Source of the DNA: JADLGL01 sp963823045
GTDB taxonomy: Bacteria; Pseudomonadota; Alphaproteobacteria; Rhizobiales; Kaistiaceae
Reading direction: 5' to 3'
Assembly: GCA_963823045.1 (NCBI GenBank)
Contig: CAWGKA010000009.1
Span: forward strand, 186,001-250,000
DNA length: 64,000 bases
In this document: positions 30,319 through 41,015 of the stretch, piece after piece
Layout: every line of letters starts with the position of its first letter
Numbering within the stretch: the first letter of the stretch is position 1
The notes under the pieces: generated by a model
Told to the model about the DNA's origin: nothing
Seen by the model: the letters and a program-made list of their open reading frames with translations, nothing else
The model's database searches: none
Translations under genes and position numbers: made by a program

Positions 30319-30961
30319 ATGAGCCAGTACGAGCCCGACGGCCGAGGGGCCGCGACAAGGCATGTTCGCCCGGGCAGTCTATGCGCTCGACGCGCGGCTG
30401 CGGCGCCGCTTGGACATCTTCGAATATAGCGACCAACCCGACTGCGTCTTCCGTGCCTCGGTGCGCGCGTTCCCCGGCCCGTCCCACCGCTGCGCCGAGG
30501 GCAGAACGGTCGACGCCGGCGATCCTGTCATCGAACTTCATCTTTGGACCGAGCATGTCCCGGTGATCGATCAGGCCGCCTCGCCGATCGCCTGGGCGCG
30601 CGCCATGAGCGGGGCGATCGACCGGTCGCTGCGTCAGCTAGCGAACCGATTTTCGGAGGATCGGTTTGCCTCGGCGGTCGGGCTCTTCGCCGATATGAGC
30701 CAGGCGTCGGGCGAGCATGAAGCCGAGCAGCTCGGGCGGATCATGGCGCATTTCGGCTTCGAGATCGTGCCGGTGCCGGAACCATCGTCCGTCGGCGGCA
30801 AGTTGCATCGCTTTGGCGAGAACATCCTCGTTTCGCTGCTGGTGTTGGCCCGCAACGCCAAAGCGCTGCGCGCGAGCACACTGCGGCGCGTTCGTTTGCG
30901 CGCCATCATGTCTCGCGCCGTCTTGCTGGAGCGCTATCGCAGTGAGGAGGCAACGCCATGA
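30319..30961 (+). CDS. Unrecognised protein before hpnI
   Basis: I do not recognise this gene with confidence. It encodes about 200 residues (frame open from 30362; an ATG at 30319 could be the start if one base is lost near 30355). There is no signal peptide; the C-terminal half has a hydrophobic stretch ILVSLLVLARNAKAL. Its stop overlaps the hpnI start as ATGA, so it is probably translated with hpnI and hpnK. I infer a role in the same hopanoid or glycolipid pathway. An YkoP-like accessory protein is possible by analogy of gene order, but I cannot show this. Confidence 0.6.
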
Positions 30962-32107
30962 TTGCCGATCTCGATCCGCGGCGTCCTATTCCTCTTGGCG
31001 GCGATCGGCTGCCTCTATCTCGTCGCCGCAATTCTTCGCCGTGCTGCGTTTTGCCAGACGGCCCATGGCGGCGCCCCAGGCCGTGCCGATGACGATCATG
31101 AAGCCTCTGCAGGGCGCCGAGCCGGGCCTTTTCGATCGCCTCGCCGCGCTCGGCCGCCAGGACTATGACGCGCCGATCGAGGTCCTTTTCGGCGTCCGCA
31201 ATGCCGACGACCCGGCGCTTGCGGTTGCCGAAGCGTTCAAGGCGGCGTTTCCATCGGTCAAGGTCGAGATCGCGGTGGGACGGTCGGGGCGGCGGCAGCA
31301 ACCCGAAGGTCGCCAACCTCCTCAACATGACGCCGCATATCAGCCACCCGACCATCGTCGTTGCCGACAGCGATATCGACGTCGGCCCGGACTATCTCGG
31401 ACGTCTGGCCGGTGCGCTGGTCGAGCCAGGTGTGGGCGCCGCCACCTGCCTCTATTACGGCGACGCCGAAACGCGCCTGTGGCCGCAGCTCAGTGCCCTC
31501 GCCGTCGACAGCCATTTCCTGCCGAGCGCCACCGTGGCGCTGTGGACGGGCATCGCCGAACCGGCGTTCGGGTCGACCATCGCGCTGCGCCGCCAGGCTT
31601 TCGACGCGATCGGCGGATTTGCGCCCTTCGCCGAACCAACTCGCCGACGACTATGCGCTCGGCGAAGCGGTGCGGGCGGCTGGCTGGAAAGTGGTCGTCC
31701 CGCCCTTCCTCGTCGCTCATGCCTGCAACGAGAAGGGCCTCGCCGATCTGTGGCGGCACGAGCTTCGCTGGGCGCGCACCAACCGCACGGTGAAACCGCT
31801 CGGCTATGCCGGATCGGTGGTGACCCATCCGCTGCCGCTCGCGCTGCTCGGCTGGCTCTTCGGCAGCTCGCCTGCCTGCTCTTCGTCGCCGTCGCCCTGG
31901 CCGGGCGGCTCGAGCCTGTGCGTTGCTGTGGAACGCAGCCTCCGCGTACCGCGGCACAATTACTGGCTGGTGCCGGTGCGCGATCTCTTCTCCTTCGCGG
32001 TGTTCACCTGGAGCTTCTTCGGCGGACGGGTCAGCTGGCGCGGCGAAAGCTATGAGCTCGGCCCTGATGGCGCGATCATCGAGGCCCAACCGCGCGAGCG
32101 CCAATAG
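30958..32107 (+). CDS. hpnI: Hopanoid glycosyltransferase HpnI family (several frameshifts)
   Basis: HpnI is a membrane GT2/GT21-type enzyme that adds N-acetylglucosamine to bacteriohopanetetrol. An N-terminal membrane helix (VLFLLAAIGCLYLVAAI) comes first. Then follow PIEVLFGVRNADDPALAVAEA, SNPKVANL, VVADSDIDVGPDYLGRL (Asp-x-Asp, nucleotide-sugar site), QLADDYALGEAV and HELRWARTNR (the RW motif), and C-terminal membrane segments. The frame changes near 31030, 31280 and 31640. The stop at 32105-32107 is next to the hpnK start. HpnI followed by an HpnK deacetylase is the usual pair. Confidence 0.82.
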
Positions 32108-32108
32108 C

Positions 32109-32958
32109 GTGGCCGAACGCGACGGCCTCATCATCACCGCCGACGATTTCGGCCTTGCACCCGAGGTCAATGAAGCCGTGGAGCGAGCGCATCGCGATGG
32201 CGTGCTGTCGGCAGCCAGCCTCATGGTCGCCGGGCCGGCCGCCGAGGAAGCGGTGGCCTTGGCGCATCGCACACCGAGCCTCCGCGTCGGGCTCCATCTC
32301 GTCCTCAGCCAAGGTCGGCCGATCCTGCCCGCGTCAGACCTGCCCGACCTCGTCGACGCGGACGGCGTGCTGCGCGGAAACCTCTTCGCCCTCGGCGTCG
32401 ACATCGCCCTGCGGGCGCGCGTGCGGCGGCAGGTCGCCGCCGAGATCGAGGCGCAGTTCCAGGCCTTCGCGCGCACCGCTCTACCGCTCGACCATGTCAG
32501 CGGGCATGAGCATTTTCATATCCATCCCGCGATCGCGCGGATGCTGCTCGATATCGGGCCGCGATACGGCATGCGGGCGCTGCGTGTGCCGGCCGAGCCG
32601 CCTGATGTGCTTCGCCGCCTGGGCGGCAAGCCGCGCGGCTTTGAGAGCTATGCTGATGAAGCCGTGGCTAGGCCGGCTGCGACGGAAGGCGAAGGAGAGG
32701 GGTATTGCCGTCGCGGATGCCGTCTTCGGTCTCGCCTGGAGCGGCGACATGACGGCGGAGCGCCTCGCCGCGCTGGTTGGTGGGCGCCGCGCGGCATGAC
32801 GGAGATCTATCTGCATCCGGCGACCCACGACGATTTCCCCGGCCACGCGCCCGGCTATCATTGTCGCAAGGAGTTCGAGGCCCTGCTTGACTCCGGCTAT
32901 CCGGGACGCGGTGCGCGCCTCCGGGCGCACTGTCGGCGGCTATTCGGACCTGGCCTGA
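32109..32958 (+). CDS. hpnK: HpnK/ChbG-type (YdjC-like) deacetylase (frameshifted)
   Basis: HpnK removes the acetyl group from the sugar added by HpnI. The metal-binding start is GLIITADDFGLAPEVNEAV, and SGHEHFHIHPAIARML supplies His ligands. A third block, MTEIYLHPATHDD, gives the C-terminal His. The GTG at 32109 follows the hpnI stop by one base. The protein changes frame near 32660, 32790 and 32890; in the corrected frame it ends VGGYSDLA at 32958. Family members also include chitooligosaccharide deacetylases, but the hpnI neighbour favours hopanoids. No squalene-hopene cyclase gene is in the window. Confidence 0.82.
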
Positions 32959-32961
32959 TGG

Positions 32962-33726
32962 TCAGGCGCGCCGCAATAGCGCCATCGCGCCCCCGAGCAA
33001 TCCGACGATGAGAACCAAGGTCACCGCCAACGGCGGCAGGAGCGCATTGTTCGCGCCGCCGGTCAGGAGGGCGTTGGCGTAACTTGGCAGAGCGGCGGGG
33101 CTCCAACTCATGGCGTTGCCGAGCAGCGAGGTCAGCGCCGACAGGACGAGCGCCACCGCCAGGGTGATGAAGGCGACGGCCGCGGCCGAACGGAGGAAGA
33201 CGCTGAGGAAGATCAGCACGGTGATGACAAAGGCGAGCCAGACGGCAAAGACCAGCGCGCTGAGGAAGACATCGCCGACGGCGAACGAGCCAATGAGGAC
33301 GTCGGTGTAGTACCAGGCGGCGATCTGGCCGAGCACCAGGGCGACGAGAAAGAGCAGGCAGTGGGCGGCCCATTTCGCGCCGAGATATGCGACGAAGGAG
33401 ACCGGCTTCACCCACAGCATCGCCGCCGTGCCGTTGTTCCGCTCCGCCACCACCGTTCCCATCGCGGCGAGCGCAAGCACGAGAAGGCCGATCGTCCCGA
33501 ATTGGCCGAGCGATTCGGCGATCACCGCGCCGGGCTCGGGCGTCGGGATTTCGATGACCGCGCCTTCGGGCAAGCCGCCGAAGGTGTCGATGAGCTGCGG
33601 CATGTAGTGGGTCGCGGCCGGCTGCATGGCGCCGAGCAGGATGAAGACGAGCGGTACCCAGAGCCATTTGTAGCTCCGCCATAGCTCGAGCATTTCCTTA
33701 CGCAGGAGAACGAACCACTGCCTCAT
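32962..33726 (-). CDS. ABC-2 type transporter permease
   Basis: This 254-residue inner-membrane protein has about six membrane segments, for example WLWVPLVFILLGAMQ, GLLVLALAAMGTVVAE, FITLAVALVLSALTSLL and the last VLIVGLLGGAMALL. A periplasmic loop lies between the first two. ERNNGTAAMLWVKPVSF is typical of ABC-2 exporters. Its start overlaps the stop of the ATPase gene by four bases. With that ATPase and the PLDc_N protein it forms a three-gene exporter operon of unknown cargo. Confidence 0.88.
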   Translation of the reverse strand: MRQWFVLLRKEMLELWRSYKWLWVPLVFILLGAMQPAATHYMPQLIDTFGGLPEGAVIEIPTPEPGAVIAESLGQFGTIGLLVLALAAMGTVVAERNNGTAAMLWVKPVSFVAYLGAKWAAHCLLFLVALVLGQIAAWYYTDVLIGSFAVGDVFLSALVFAVWLAFVITVLIFLSVFLRSAAAVAFITLAVALVLSALTSLLGNAMSWSPAALPSYANALLTGGANNALLPPLAVTLVLIVGLLGGAMALLRRA

Positions 33727-34641
33727 TGCTCGACCGCTTTCAGGAACATGTCCTCAAGCGTCGTCTGACCGGTTTCGACGCGGCGAACGAAGATCTGCTT
33801 GTCGGCGATCAGGCGGTAGATCGCGTCGGCGCCGGCCCGCATTTGCGACGGTGCGTCGAAGCGGCAGCGGATCGTCGGCCCAAGTTGCTCGACCGTGCCG
33901 CCTGTGGCGGCGAGGGGTTCGCGCCAACGCGCTGCATCGTCGCTTGAATTCGAACTCCACCTCGACGATCGGCATCTGATAGCGCTCGCGCAGCGCCTCC
34001 ATGGTGCCGGAGACGATGATGGAGCCGCCGCGGATGATGAGGACGTCGTCGCTGAGTTCTTCCGCATCGGGGAGAACATGGGTCGAGAAAAGGATGGTCG
34101 TCGTTGTCTTCAGCCGCTTCAGCAGCTCAAGCACGTCGCGGCGTCCGACGGGGTCGAGCCCCGAGACCGGCTCGTCGAGGATGAGCAGCTGCGGCTTGGA
34201 GACGAGCGCTTGCGCCAGGCCGAGCCGCTGCTTCATGCCGCCGGAATAGCCCCCGACGCGACGACGTCCTGCTTCACCGAGGCTAAGCGTATCGAGGAGT
34301 TCGTCGGCGCGCTTGGCGGCGTCAGCACGCGACAGGCCGAACAGCTCCCCGACCATGCGGAGATACTCGCTCCCGGTCATCCAGCCGAAGATCGCGGTCT
34401 CCTGCGGTAGATAGCCGATCAGCGTGCGCCGATCGCCGCCGGCCGGCAGGCCCTCGAAGCTGATGGTGCCGGCGGTCGGGCGCAGGAGCCCGGCCAGCAT
34501 GTTCAGCGATGTCGTCTTGCCGGCACCGTTGGGCCCAAGCAGGGCAACGCAGTGGCCGCGTTCGATGGCGAAGGAGATGCCGTCGACCGCCTTCAGCTTG
34601 CCGTAGCTCTTGGCAAGGCCACTGACCTCGACGAACGCCAA
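33723..34641 (-). CDS. ABC transporter ATP-binding protein (one frameshift)
   Basis: This is the ATPase of an ABC-2 exporter. Walker A is LLGPNGAGKTTSLNMLAG, the signature is GGYSGGMKQRLGLAQAL, Walker B is LLILDEPVSGLDP and the switch His is in LFSTHVLPDAEELSD. The frame shifts near 33950; the C-terminal tail (LEDMFLKAVEQ) is in the second frame. I take the TTG at 34641 (LAFVEVSGLAKSYG) as the start because it lies two bases after the stop of the preceding gene. The tail type matches BcrA/YtrB-like exporters. Confidence 0.88.
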
Positions 34642-34642
34642 G

Positions 34643-34834
34643 TCAGTCCTCTTTCCGCCCGGCGACGAAATAGGCGACCGGACCAAGAATGCCGAAGATG
34701 ACGATCACCAACGCCCAGAGCCATTTCGGCCCGTTGGTCTCTCGGCGCCCGATCAGGTCACGCAGGGCGACGACAATGAGAACGAGCTGGATGGCGAGAA
34801 GCGGGCCGACGATGGCCCAGGGTATGTCCTTCAT
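34643..34834 (-). CDS. Small PLDc_N-domain membrane protein
   Basis: This 63-residue protein has two membrane helices (WAIVGPLLAIQLVLIVVALRD and KWLWALVIVIFGILGPVAYF) joined by a short loop with RRETNGPK, the PLDc_N (cardiolipin synthase N-terminal-like) pattern. It is the first gene of the ABC exporter operon and is almost adjacent to the ATPase. It probably acts as an accessory or anchor of the exporter; no catalytic domain is present. The 272 bases before the next gene to the right (34835-35107) show nothing I can name. Confidence 0.85.
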   Translation of the reverse strand: MKDIPWAIVGPLLAIQLVLIVVALRDLIGRRETNGPKWLWALVIVIFGILGPVAYFVAGRKED

Positions 34835-35107
34835 TTTCCCCTCCGTTCCGCCCCCGTTTTGGTCGTCTTGGCACTCCGTCTATCCGTCGCAAGTGCCGCA
34901 CGAGGAAACAAGCCATCAACGGCATCCGTCACACGCCGATCGGCGAAAGTGATATCACTGCGATATCATAGACGCAATCGCGGAACGCCTTGAATCCGGC
35001 ATGCCCGCCGCCCACATATTGCCGTGAAGGGTGTTGCCGGATGCCTCTTTTCGGAAGGGTCCGGACTCACAAGGTCGCTTTCCAAGAAGGACTTTGTCGC
35101 CAGACAT

Positions 35108-35527
35108 ATGGATGCGTTCTCCCACACGCTTGTCCTCAGCCTTGAGGGCGCCGGTTGGGCCACGGAGCGGGCCGCGAAGAAGAGCGGCGACGGCTTTCCC
35201 CCTTACAATATCGAGCGTTTCGCCAAGACGAAGGATCGTGACGACATCCTGAGGATCACCTTGGCGGTGGCCGGCTACGACACCCAGGAACTGGATGTCT
35301 CGGTGGCCGATCGACTGCTTGTGATCCGAGGCAGGCAAGCGGACGGGCACGAGCGGACCTATCTCTATCAAGGGATCGCCGCCCGCCGGTTCCAGCGAAG
35401 CTTCGTCCTGGGTGACGGGCTTGAGGTGTCGGGCGCCGTTCTCCGCAATGGTCTGCTGTCGATCGATCTGTCGCGGCAGGCGAAAGGCGAAGAGGCTCGA
35501 AAGATCGCCAATGTCGGGCCGGAATAG
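35108..35527 (+). CDS. Small heat-shock protein, Hsp20/IbpA family
   Basis: This 139-residue alpha-crystallin-domain chaperone holds unfolded proteins. The conserved start of the domain is DGFPPYNIERFAKTKDRDD, followed by RITLAVAGYDTQELDVSV, LLVIRGRQA, GIAARRFQRSFVL and NGLLSIDL, all typical of rhizobial Hsp20 proteins. The frame is open upstream, but the ATG at 35108 starts the family-like sequence. The DUF1150 gene follows at 29 bases, a conserved pair in Hyphomicrobiales. I found no clear ROSE-type thermosensor hairpin before the start. Confidence 0.92.
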   Translation: MDAFSHTLVLSLEGAGWATERAAKKSGDGFPPYNIERFAKTKDRDDILRITLAVAGYDTQELDVSVADRLLVIRGRQADGHERTYLYQGIAARRFQRSFVLGDGLEVSGAVLRNGLLSIDLSRQAKGEEARKIANVGPE

Positions 35528-35555
35528 TCGGCTCGCTGTGCAAGGAGTACGCGCT

Positions 35556-35801
35556 ATGGAGCGTCAGTATATGCCACCTGAGGTGTTCGCCCGCCTGGGC
35601 GGAGGCGAAATCGCCTATGTAAAGCCCATGACCTCCGAGGCCTTTGACGCCGCCTTCCCGGATGTGGCGGAGCTGGCTCCGGGCCTGTCCCTGTGGGCGC
35701 TGCTCGGCGCCGACGGCACGCCGATTCTCGTCGCCGATACCCGCGACGCGGCGATCCAGAATGCCTGGGAGAAGGATCTCCGCACGGTCAGCCTGCACTG
35801 A
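35556..35801 (+). CDS. DUF1150 family protein
   Basis: This 81-residue protein has the DUF1150 pattern: PEVFARLGGGEIAYVKPM, then LWALLGADGTPILVADTR and a C-terminal AWEKDLRTVSLH. The family is nearly always encoded beside Hsp20 in alphaproteobacteria and has no proven function. The ribosome site AAGGAG is at about 35542. Confidence 0.92.
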   Translation: MERQYMPPEVFARLGGGEIAYVKPMTSEAFDAAFPDVAELAPGLSLWALLGADGTPILVADTRDAAIQNAWEKDLRTVSLH

Positions 35802-35846
35802 GCATTCGGGGCCGCCGCTGTCCGCCGATGGCGGCGGTTCCTCCCC

Positions 35847-37960
35847 TCACTCGCCGGCAAGCCCTCGCTGGATGTTGCCGACAAGCCCCTCGAGTTTTCG
35901 CCTCAACACATTGCCGAAATTGGCACGCTGATCCGGCGGGGCCGGCGCGGCGCTCTCCGATGCCGGTGCTGCTGTCGCCGACTCGGTCGGCGCCGGTGGG
36001 GCGGACAGGCGCTGCAACTCAGCCAGAATTTGCCGCTGCTGATCGCGAAGCTCGCCGACGAGACCGCGAAGATCGTCGTCGCCGGCATTGTCCTCCAACG
36101 CCGCAAGCCGGGTATTCATGTCGGCTAGCTGCGCGCCAAGGGCGTCGAGGCGGGTGAGCGTTGCCTCATCCGGATTGGGCACGGCCAGGGCGGCGACGGC
36201 GTCCTGCAACGACGCCAGATCCTGCCGCAGGCCGTCCAGTTCGGCATGAAGGGGTCCAAGGTCGGTCGGCGCGGCGGGAAGCCCCGCCACGGCATCCTCA
36301 AGCGCCAGCTGACGCTGGTCGATGGCGGCCAGGCCTGCGGCGAGCTCCGACAAGGCATCTGCGGGATCGAGCGCGGCGATACCGGTGCGCAGCTCCGCCA
36401 GTCCCTCTTCGATCGGCGTGAGATCAACCGCAGGCGTGGGAGCGTTTGCCAGAGCAGCGATCTGCTCGCCGAGCGCACCGATGGCGTTCTCGATGGGCGT
36501 CGGATCGATGGCAGGTGCAGGCGCCGCCGCCAAGGCGGCAATCTGATCGCCCAAGGCGGTCAGCTGCTCTTCAAGTTGCGTAAGATCGGCAGGCGGTTCG
36601 TCCGCAAGCGCCGCGATCTCCTCGCCGAGCGCGCCTATGGCGTTCTCGATGGGCGTCAGGTCCACGACCGGGGCAGGAGCTTCCGCCATTGCGGCAACCT
36701 GATCGCCCAAGGCGGTCAGCCCTTCCTCGATCGGCGTAAGATCCACCACCGTGCCGCTGGGCGAAGCGGATGCGACCTGAAGCGCTGCGATCTGGTCGCG
36801 AAGGGCGGCAAGCTCACCTTCGATTGCAGAGAGATCGATCGTTGGTGTCGGCGTCGCCGCCGCAAGCTGTTCGCCAAGGGCGGTCAGCTGTTGTTCGATT
36901 TGTGTCAGGTCGACGACCGGCCGTTCGTTTGCAAGCACGGCGATCTGTTCGCCCAAAGCACCGATCGCGTTCTCGATGGCTGTCAGATCGACGGTCGGCG
37001 TCGGTTGGTTCGCCAACGCAGCAATTTCATCGCGGAGAGACGGCCAGTTCCTCTTCGATCGGGGCAAGGTCCACCGCCGCGGCCGGCGCCGCCTCGAAGG
37101 CCGCAATCCGCTCGCCCAGAGCGGCTATCGCGTCTTCAATCGGCGTCGAGGTCGACGGTTGCGGCGCGGTGCTTCGGCAAGCGCCGCGATTTGATCGCGC
37201 AGAGCAGCCAGGTCGGCTTCGATCGGCCCGAAGTCGACCGATGCGAGGCGGCGCCGTCTCCAGCGCCCCGACCCGGTCGCCCAAGGCCGCGATTGCCTCC
37301 TCGATCGGCGTCAGATCGACCGTCGGCGTGGTTTGCGGCAAGCGCGGCAATTTCATCGCGGAGAGCCGCTAGTTCCTGTTCGATCGGACCAAGGTCGACG
37401 GGAGCGGGCGGCGCCGTCTCCAAGCCATCGATCCGCTCGCCCAGAGCCGCGATTGCCTCCTCGATCGGCGTCAGATCGACCGTCGGCGCTGGTGCGTCGG
37501 CAAGCGCTGCGATCCGATCGCGGAGAGCAGCGATCTCCGCCTCGAGCGGCGCCAACGCGCCGGCGATATCGGGTGTCGTCGACAGATCGGCTCGGTTCCG
37601 CGGCCATGGCCGCCAGCTGATCGGACAGCGCCTGCAATGCGGCGAGGATGGCGGCGTTGTCCGTCTGCGCTCGGCCGGACGCGCCGCGAGATCGGCAATG
37701 GCGGCTTCCAGGGCATCAAGCCGCGTGGTGATGGCGGTCAGGTCGGCCGGCGCTTCGCTGACCACCGGCGCGCACACCCAGCGATCGCCGGCAAGGCTGC
37801 AGAAGGACAGCGCCCCCGTCTGCGTGTCGAGACGCAGGAATCCGTCGCCTTGCGCGGTCAGTTCATAGCGTCCGCCGGCATCCTGGGCGTGGACGCCCGC
37901 GGAGCCCGCTACGAGACCAACTGTGAGGATCGCGCCGAGAGCGGCGGCGAGGCGAAACAT
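35847..37960 (-). CDS. Exported protein with about 15 tandem coiled-coil-like repeats (frameshifted)
   Basis: I do not recognise this protein family. It starts with a signal peptide (MFRLAAALGAILTVGLVAG, ending VHAQ) and a short globular part with two Cys (SFCSLAGDRWVCAP). About 15 tandem units of 26-28 residues follow, with the pattern LTPIEEAIAALGERIAAL plus a Pro/Ala linker ending VD. A region with RLDALGAQLADMNTRLAAL is next, then a C-terminal RRKLEGLVGNIQRGLAGE. The frame changes near 37660, 37590, 37330, 37240, 37150 and 37040, so the true length (about 700 residues) and unit count are approximate. The periodic hydrophobic pattern suggests helices forming a long periplasmic or surface rod. 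Neighbours give no clue to its role. Confidence 0.75.
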
Positions 37961-38057
37961 GGGCTACCTTCTTCCTGCCTCCTCATGCGAAAAGGCACCC
38001 TAGCATGATCGCTTGCCGGCTCAGAAGTTCCACACGCCGCCCCGTGAGGCCCGCCTG

Positions 38058-39142
38058 ATGGCCGGGACTCTCGACCGGCTTGCCCGCTCAGTCCTTTTCC
38101 GCTTTGACCCGGAAACGGCGCACCGCATGGCGATCCGGGCGCTGTCGCTCGGGCTGGTGCCGGGCGTGGACGCGCCTGCGCCTTCATTGCGACGGCGCTT
38201 GTTCGACCTCGACTTCCCCTCGCCCGTCGGCCTTGCCGCCGGCTTCGACAAGAATGCCGAGGCGGTGGACGGCCTCCTCCGTCTCGGCTTCGGCTTCGTC
38301 GAGATCGGCACCGTCACGCCGAAGCCGCAGCCCGGCAATCCGAAGCCGCGCATGTTCCGTCTCGAAGCAGACCGCGCCATCATCAACCGCCTCGGCTTCA
38401 ACAATGACGGCGCGGCTGTCATTGCGGCGCGTCTGCAGCGCCGGAGCGGCAAGGGCATCGTCGGCGTCAATATCGGCGCCAACAAGGATTCGCCCGACCG
38501 CATCGCCGACTATGTCGCCGGCATCGAGGCCTTCGCCCGTCTTGCCGGCTACCTCACCATCAACATCTCCTCGCCGAATACGCCGGGGCTCCGCGATCTG
38601 CAGAAAGCCGACGCGCTCGGCGATCTTCTGCAGCGCGCCGTGGCCGCGCGCGACGAGGCGACGAACGGTGGCCGCGCAACGCCGATCCTCCTCAAGATCG
38701 CGCCGGACCTCGACCCGGGCGAATTGGAGCGCATCGCTGAAACGGCGCGCGGCGCCGGGATCGACGGCATGATCCTCACCAACACGACGCTGTCGCGCCG
38801 AGGGGCTGCACCCCGATCGCCACATCAATGAAGGCGGCGGCCTTTCCGGTCCGCCCCTCTTCTTGCGCTCGACCGTGCTTCCTGGCGCGGATGCGCAAGA
38901 TCGTCGGGCCGGACTTCCCGCTGATCGGGGTCGGCGGCATCAACTCGGTCGAAACGGCCTGGACCAAGCTGGCGGCCGGGGCCGACCTGATCCAGGTCTA
39001 TACCGGCTTCATCTATGAGGGGCAGGGCATCGCCGCCGCGATCAATCGCGGCCTGGCGGAACGGCTCCAGCGCGAGGGCATCGCCTCAATCGCGGAGGTG
39101 ACCGGAACGGCGACCGACCATTGGGCCAGCCAAGCGCTCTAG
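38058..39142 (+). CDS. pyrD: Dihydroorotate dehydrogenase (quinone), class 2 (two frameshifts)
   Basis: PyrD oxidises dihydroorotate to orotate in pyrimidine synthesis and passes electrons to quinone at the inner membrane. The N-terminal helical extension (LDRLARSVLFRFDPETAHRM) marks class 2. FDKNAEAVDGLLRLGFGFVE, INRLGFNNDG, INISSPNTPGLRDLQ and GVGGINSVETAW form the FMN and substrate sites. The frame changes near 38805 and 38870, within LSRRGA...GGGLSGPP. The ATG at 38058 is the normal start. The gene converges with yidC. Confidence 0.94.
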
Positions 39143-39145
39143 CCG

Positions 39146-41015
39146 TCAGGTCTTGCCGTTGGCCTTTCGGCTTCCGCTTGAAAGCGTTGCGGATATTGCC
39201 GAGGAGTTCGACCTTGACGCCGTGGCGGCGCATGATCACCGACTGCTGAAGCACCGACAGGAGGTTGTTCCAGGCCCAGTAGATGACCAGACCGGCGGGG
39301 AACGAGGACAGCATGAAGGTGAAGACGATCGGCAGGATGTTGAAGATGAAGGTCGGCGTGCCGGGCTGCTGCGGCGTCAGCTTCATCTGAACCCACATCG
39401 TGATGCCCATGAGGATCGGCCAGACGCCGATCATCAGGAAGGCCGGGGCATCGAAGGGCAGAAGTCCGAACAGATTGATGAAGGATGTCGGGTCAGGCGA
39501 CGACAGGTCTTGAATCCAGCCGAAGAAGGGCTGGTGGCGCATTTCGATGGTGACGAAAAGCACCTTGTAGAGCGAGAAGAAGACCGGGATCTGCAGCAGG
39601 ATCGGCCAACAGCCGGCGATCGGATTGATCTTCTCCTTGCGGTAGATCTCCATCATCACTTGCTGCTGCTTGGCGCGGTCGTCCTTGTAGCGCTCGCGCG
39701 CCGCCTGGACCTGCGGCGTCACCTTCCGCATTGCGGCCATCGAGCGATAGGAGCGGTTGGCGAGCGGGAAGAACAGGAGCTTCAGCAGCACCGTCGCGAT
39801 GAGGATGGCGACGCCGAAATTGCCGACGATGCCGTAGAGCCAATCGAGCAAGGCAAACATCGGCTGGGTGATGAAATAGAACCAGCCCCAGTCGATGATC
39901 AGGTTGAAATGATCGAGGTTCAGCGAGTCGTTGTAGCGAATCGATGATCTTCACTTCTTTGGCGCCGGCAAAGAGGTTGTTGCGTCAGAGCGATAGAGCC
40001 GCCGGCCGGGACGGCCATGCGGGCTCCGGAGAAATCGGCCTGATAGCGGAGGCCGCCGGCATCGTCGATGCGGCGGAACTCACCATTGAAGGGCTGGCCC
40101 TGCGCCGGGATCAGCGCCGCCGCCCAGTATTTGTCGGTGATGCCGAGCCAGCCGGTGGTGGCGGTATCGTAGACTTCGGCGCCGGATTCGAGGGCGCTGT
40201 ATTTGACCTCTTTCAGGCCCTGACCGCCGATATAGCCGACCGGTCCCTCATGCAGGATGAAGAAGCCGCGCGTCGCCGGGTCGCCGAAGCGCGTCACCCG
40301 GCCATAGGGCGTCAGGGTGACGTCGGCGGCGCCATTGTTCACCACCGTGTCGGCTACGGTGAACATGTAGTCCTCGTCGACGGAAATGGTGCGGGTGAAG
40401 ACGAGGCCGTCGCCCGCATCATAGGTGAGCGTCAGAGGCTGCTCGGCGGTGAGGACGGCGCCGGCCGGTGCGGTCCACACGGCGTCGACGCCGACGGCGG
40501 TGGTGCCATCGCTGCGCACCCAACCCCAATCAGCGAAATAGCTGTCCGGCGCGCCGCGCGGCGACAACAGGACGATCGGACTGTCGCGCGTGACGTTCGG
40601 ATCAATTCTCCGCGGCAGGGCAGGGATAGAGTTCTGAATCGACGCACTGCTGATAGTTGCTGAGGCTGAGGTCGTCGATGCGCGCGCCGACGAGATTGAC
40701 CGAGCCGGAAAGCGACGGCGTGTGGATTTCGATGCGCATGCCGGCATCGAAACCGGCGGCGATGGCGGCCTCCCGCGTCGCGTAGGTCTCGGCGGTAGTC
40801 GTGGGCGTGCCGACCGGCTGAGCGACGGTATCGCCGGCCGGTGTCGACGTCGCCGGTGCCGCGGCAACGGTGTCCGTCTGGGTTTGCGTCTGCTGCGCCG
40901 CTTCCTGCTGCGCGCGTTTGATTTGCGGCTGCGCGACGAAGTACTGCCAGGCAAACAGAACAGCGATCGACAGCGCGATCGCGATGATGAAATTGCGGCT
41001 GTTACCGCCTCCCAT
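39146..41015 (-). CDS. yidC: Membrane protein insertase YidC (frameshifted)
   Basis: YidC inserts proteins into the inner membrane. The N-terminal anchor is NFIIAIALSIAVLFAWQYF, followed by a large periplasmic domain (LLSPRGAPDSYFADWGW, SALESGAEVYDT). The conserved insertase core follows, with YGIVGNFGVAILIATVLLKL, MAAMRKVTPQVQAARERYKDD, INPIAGCWPILLQIPVFFSLY and FSFPAGLVIYWAWNNLLS-like sequence. The frame changes near 40605 and 39975, and the C-terminus probably ends KANGKT at 39146 after one more shift. Its start overlaps the rnpA stop. About 15 residues near the first shift (around SNYQQCVDSELYP) look like an insertion compared with relatives. Confidence 0.94.

Noticed and set aside
36246..37868. 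A 540-residue open frame on the plus strand
   Set aside because: It is antisense to the repeat protein, and its own repetitiveness is explained by that gene.
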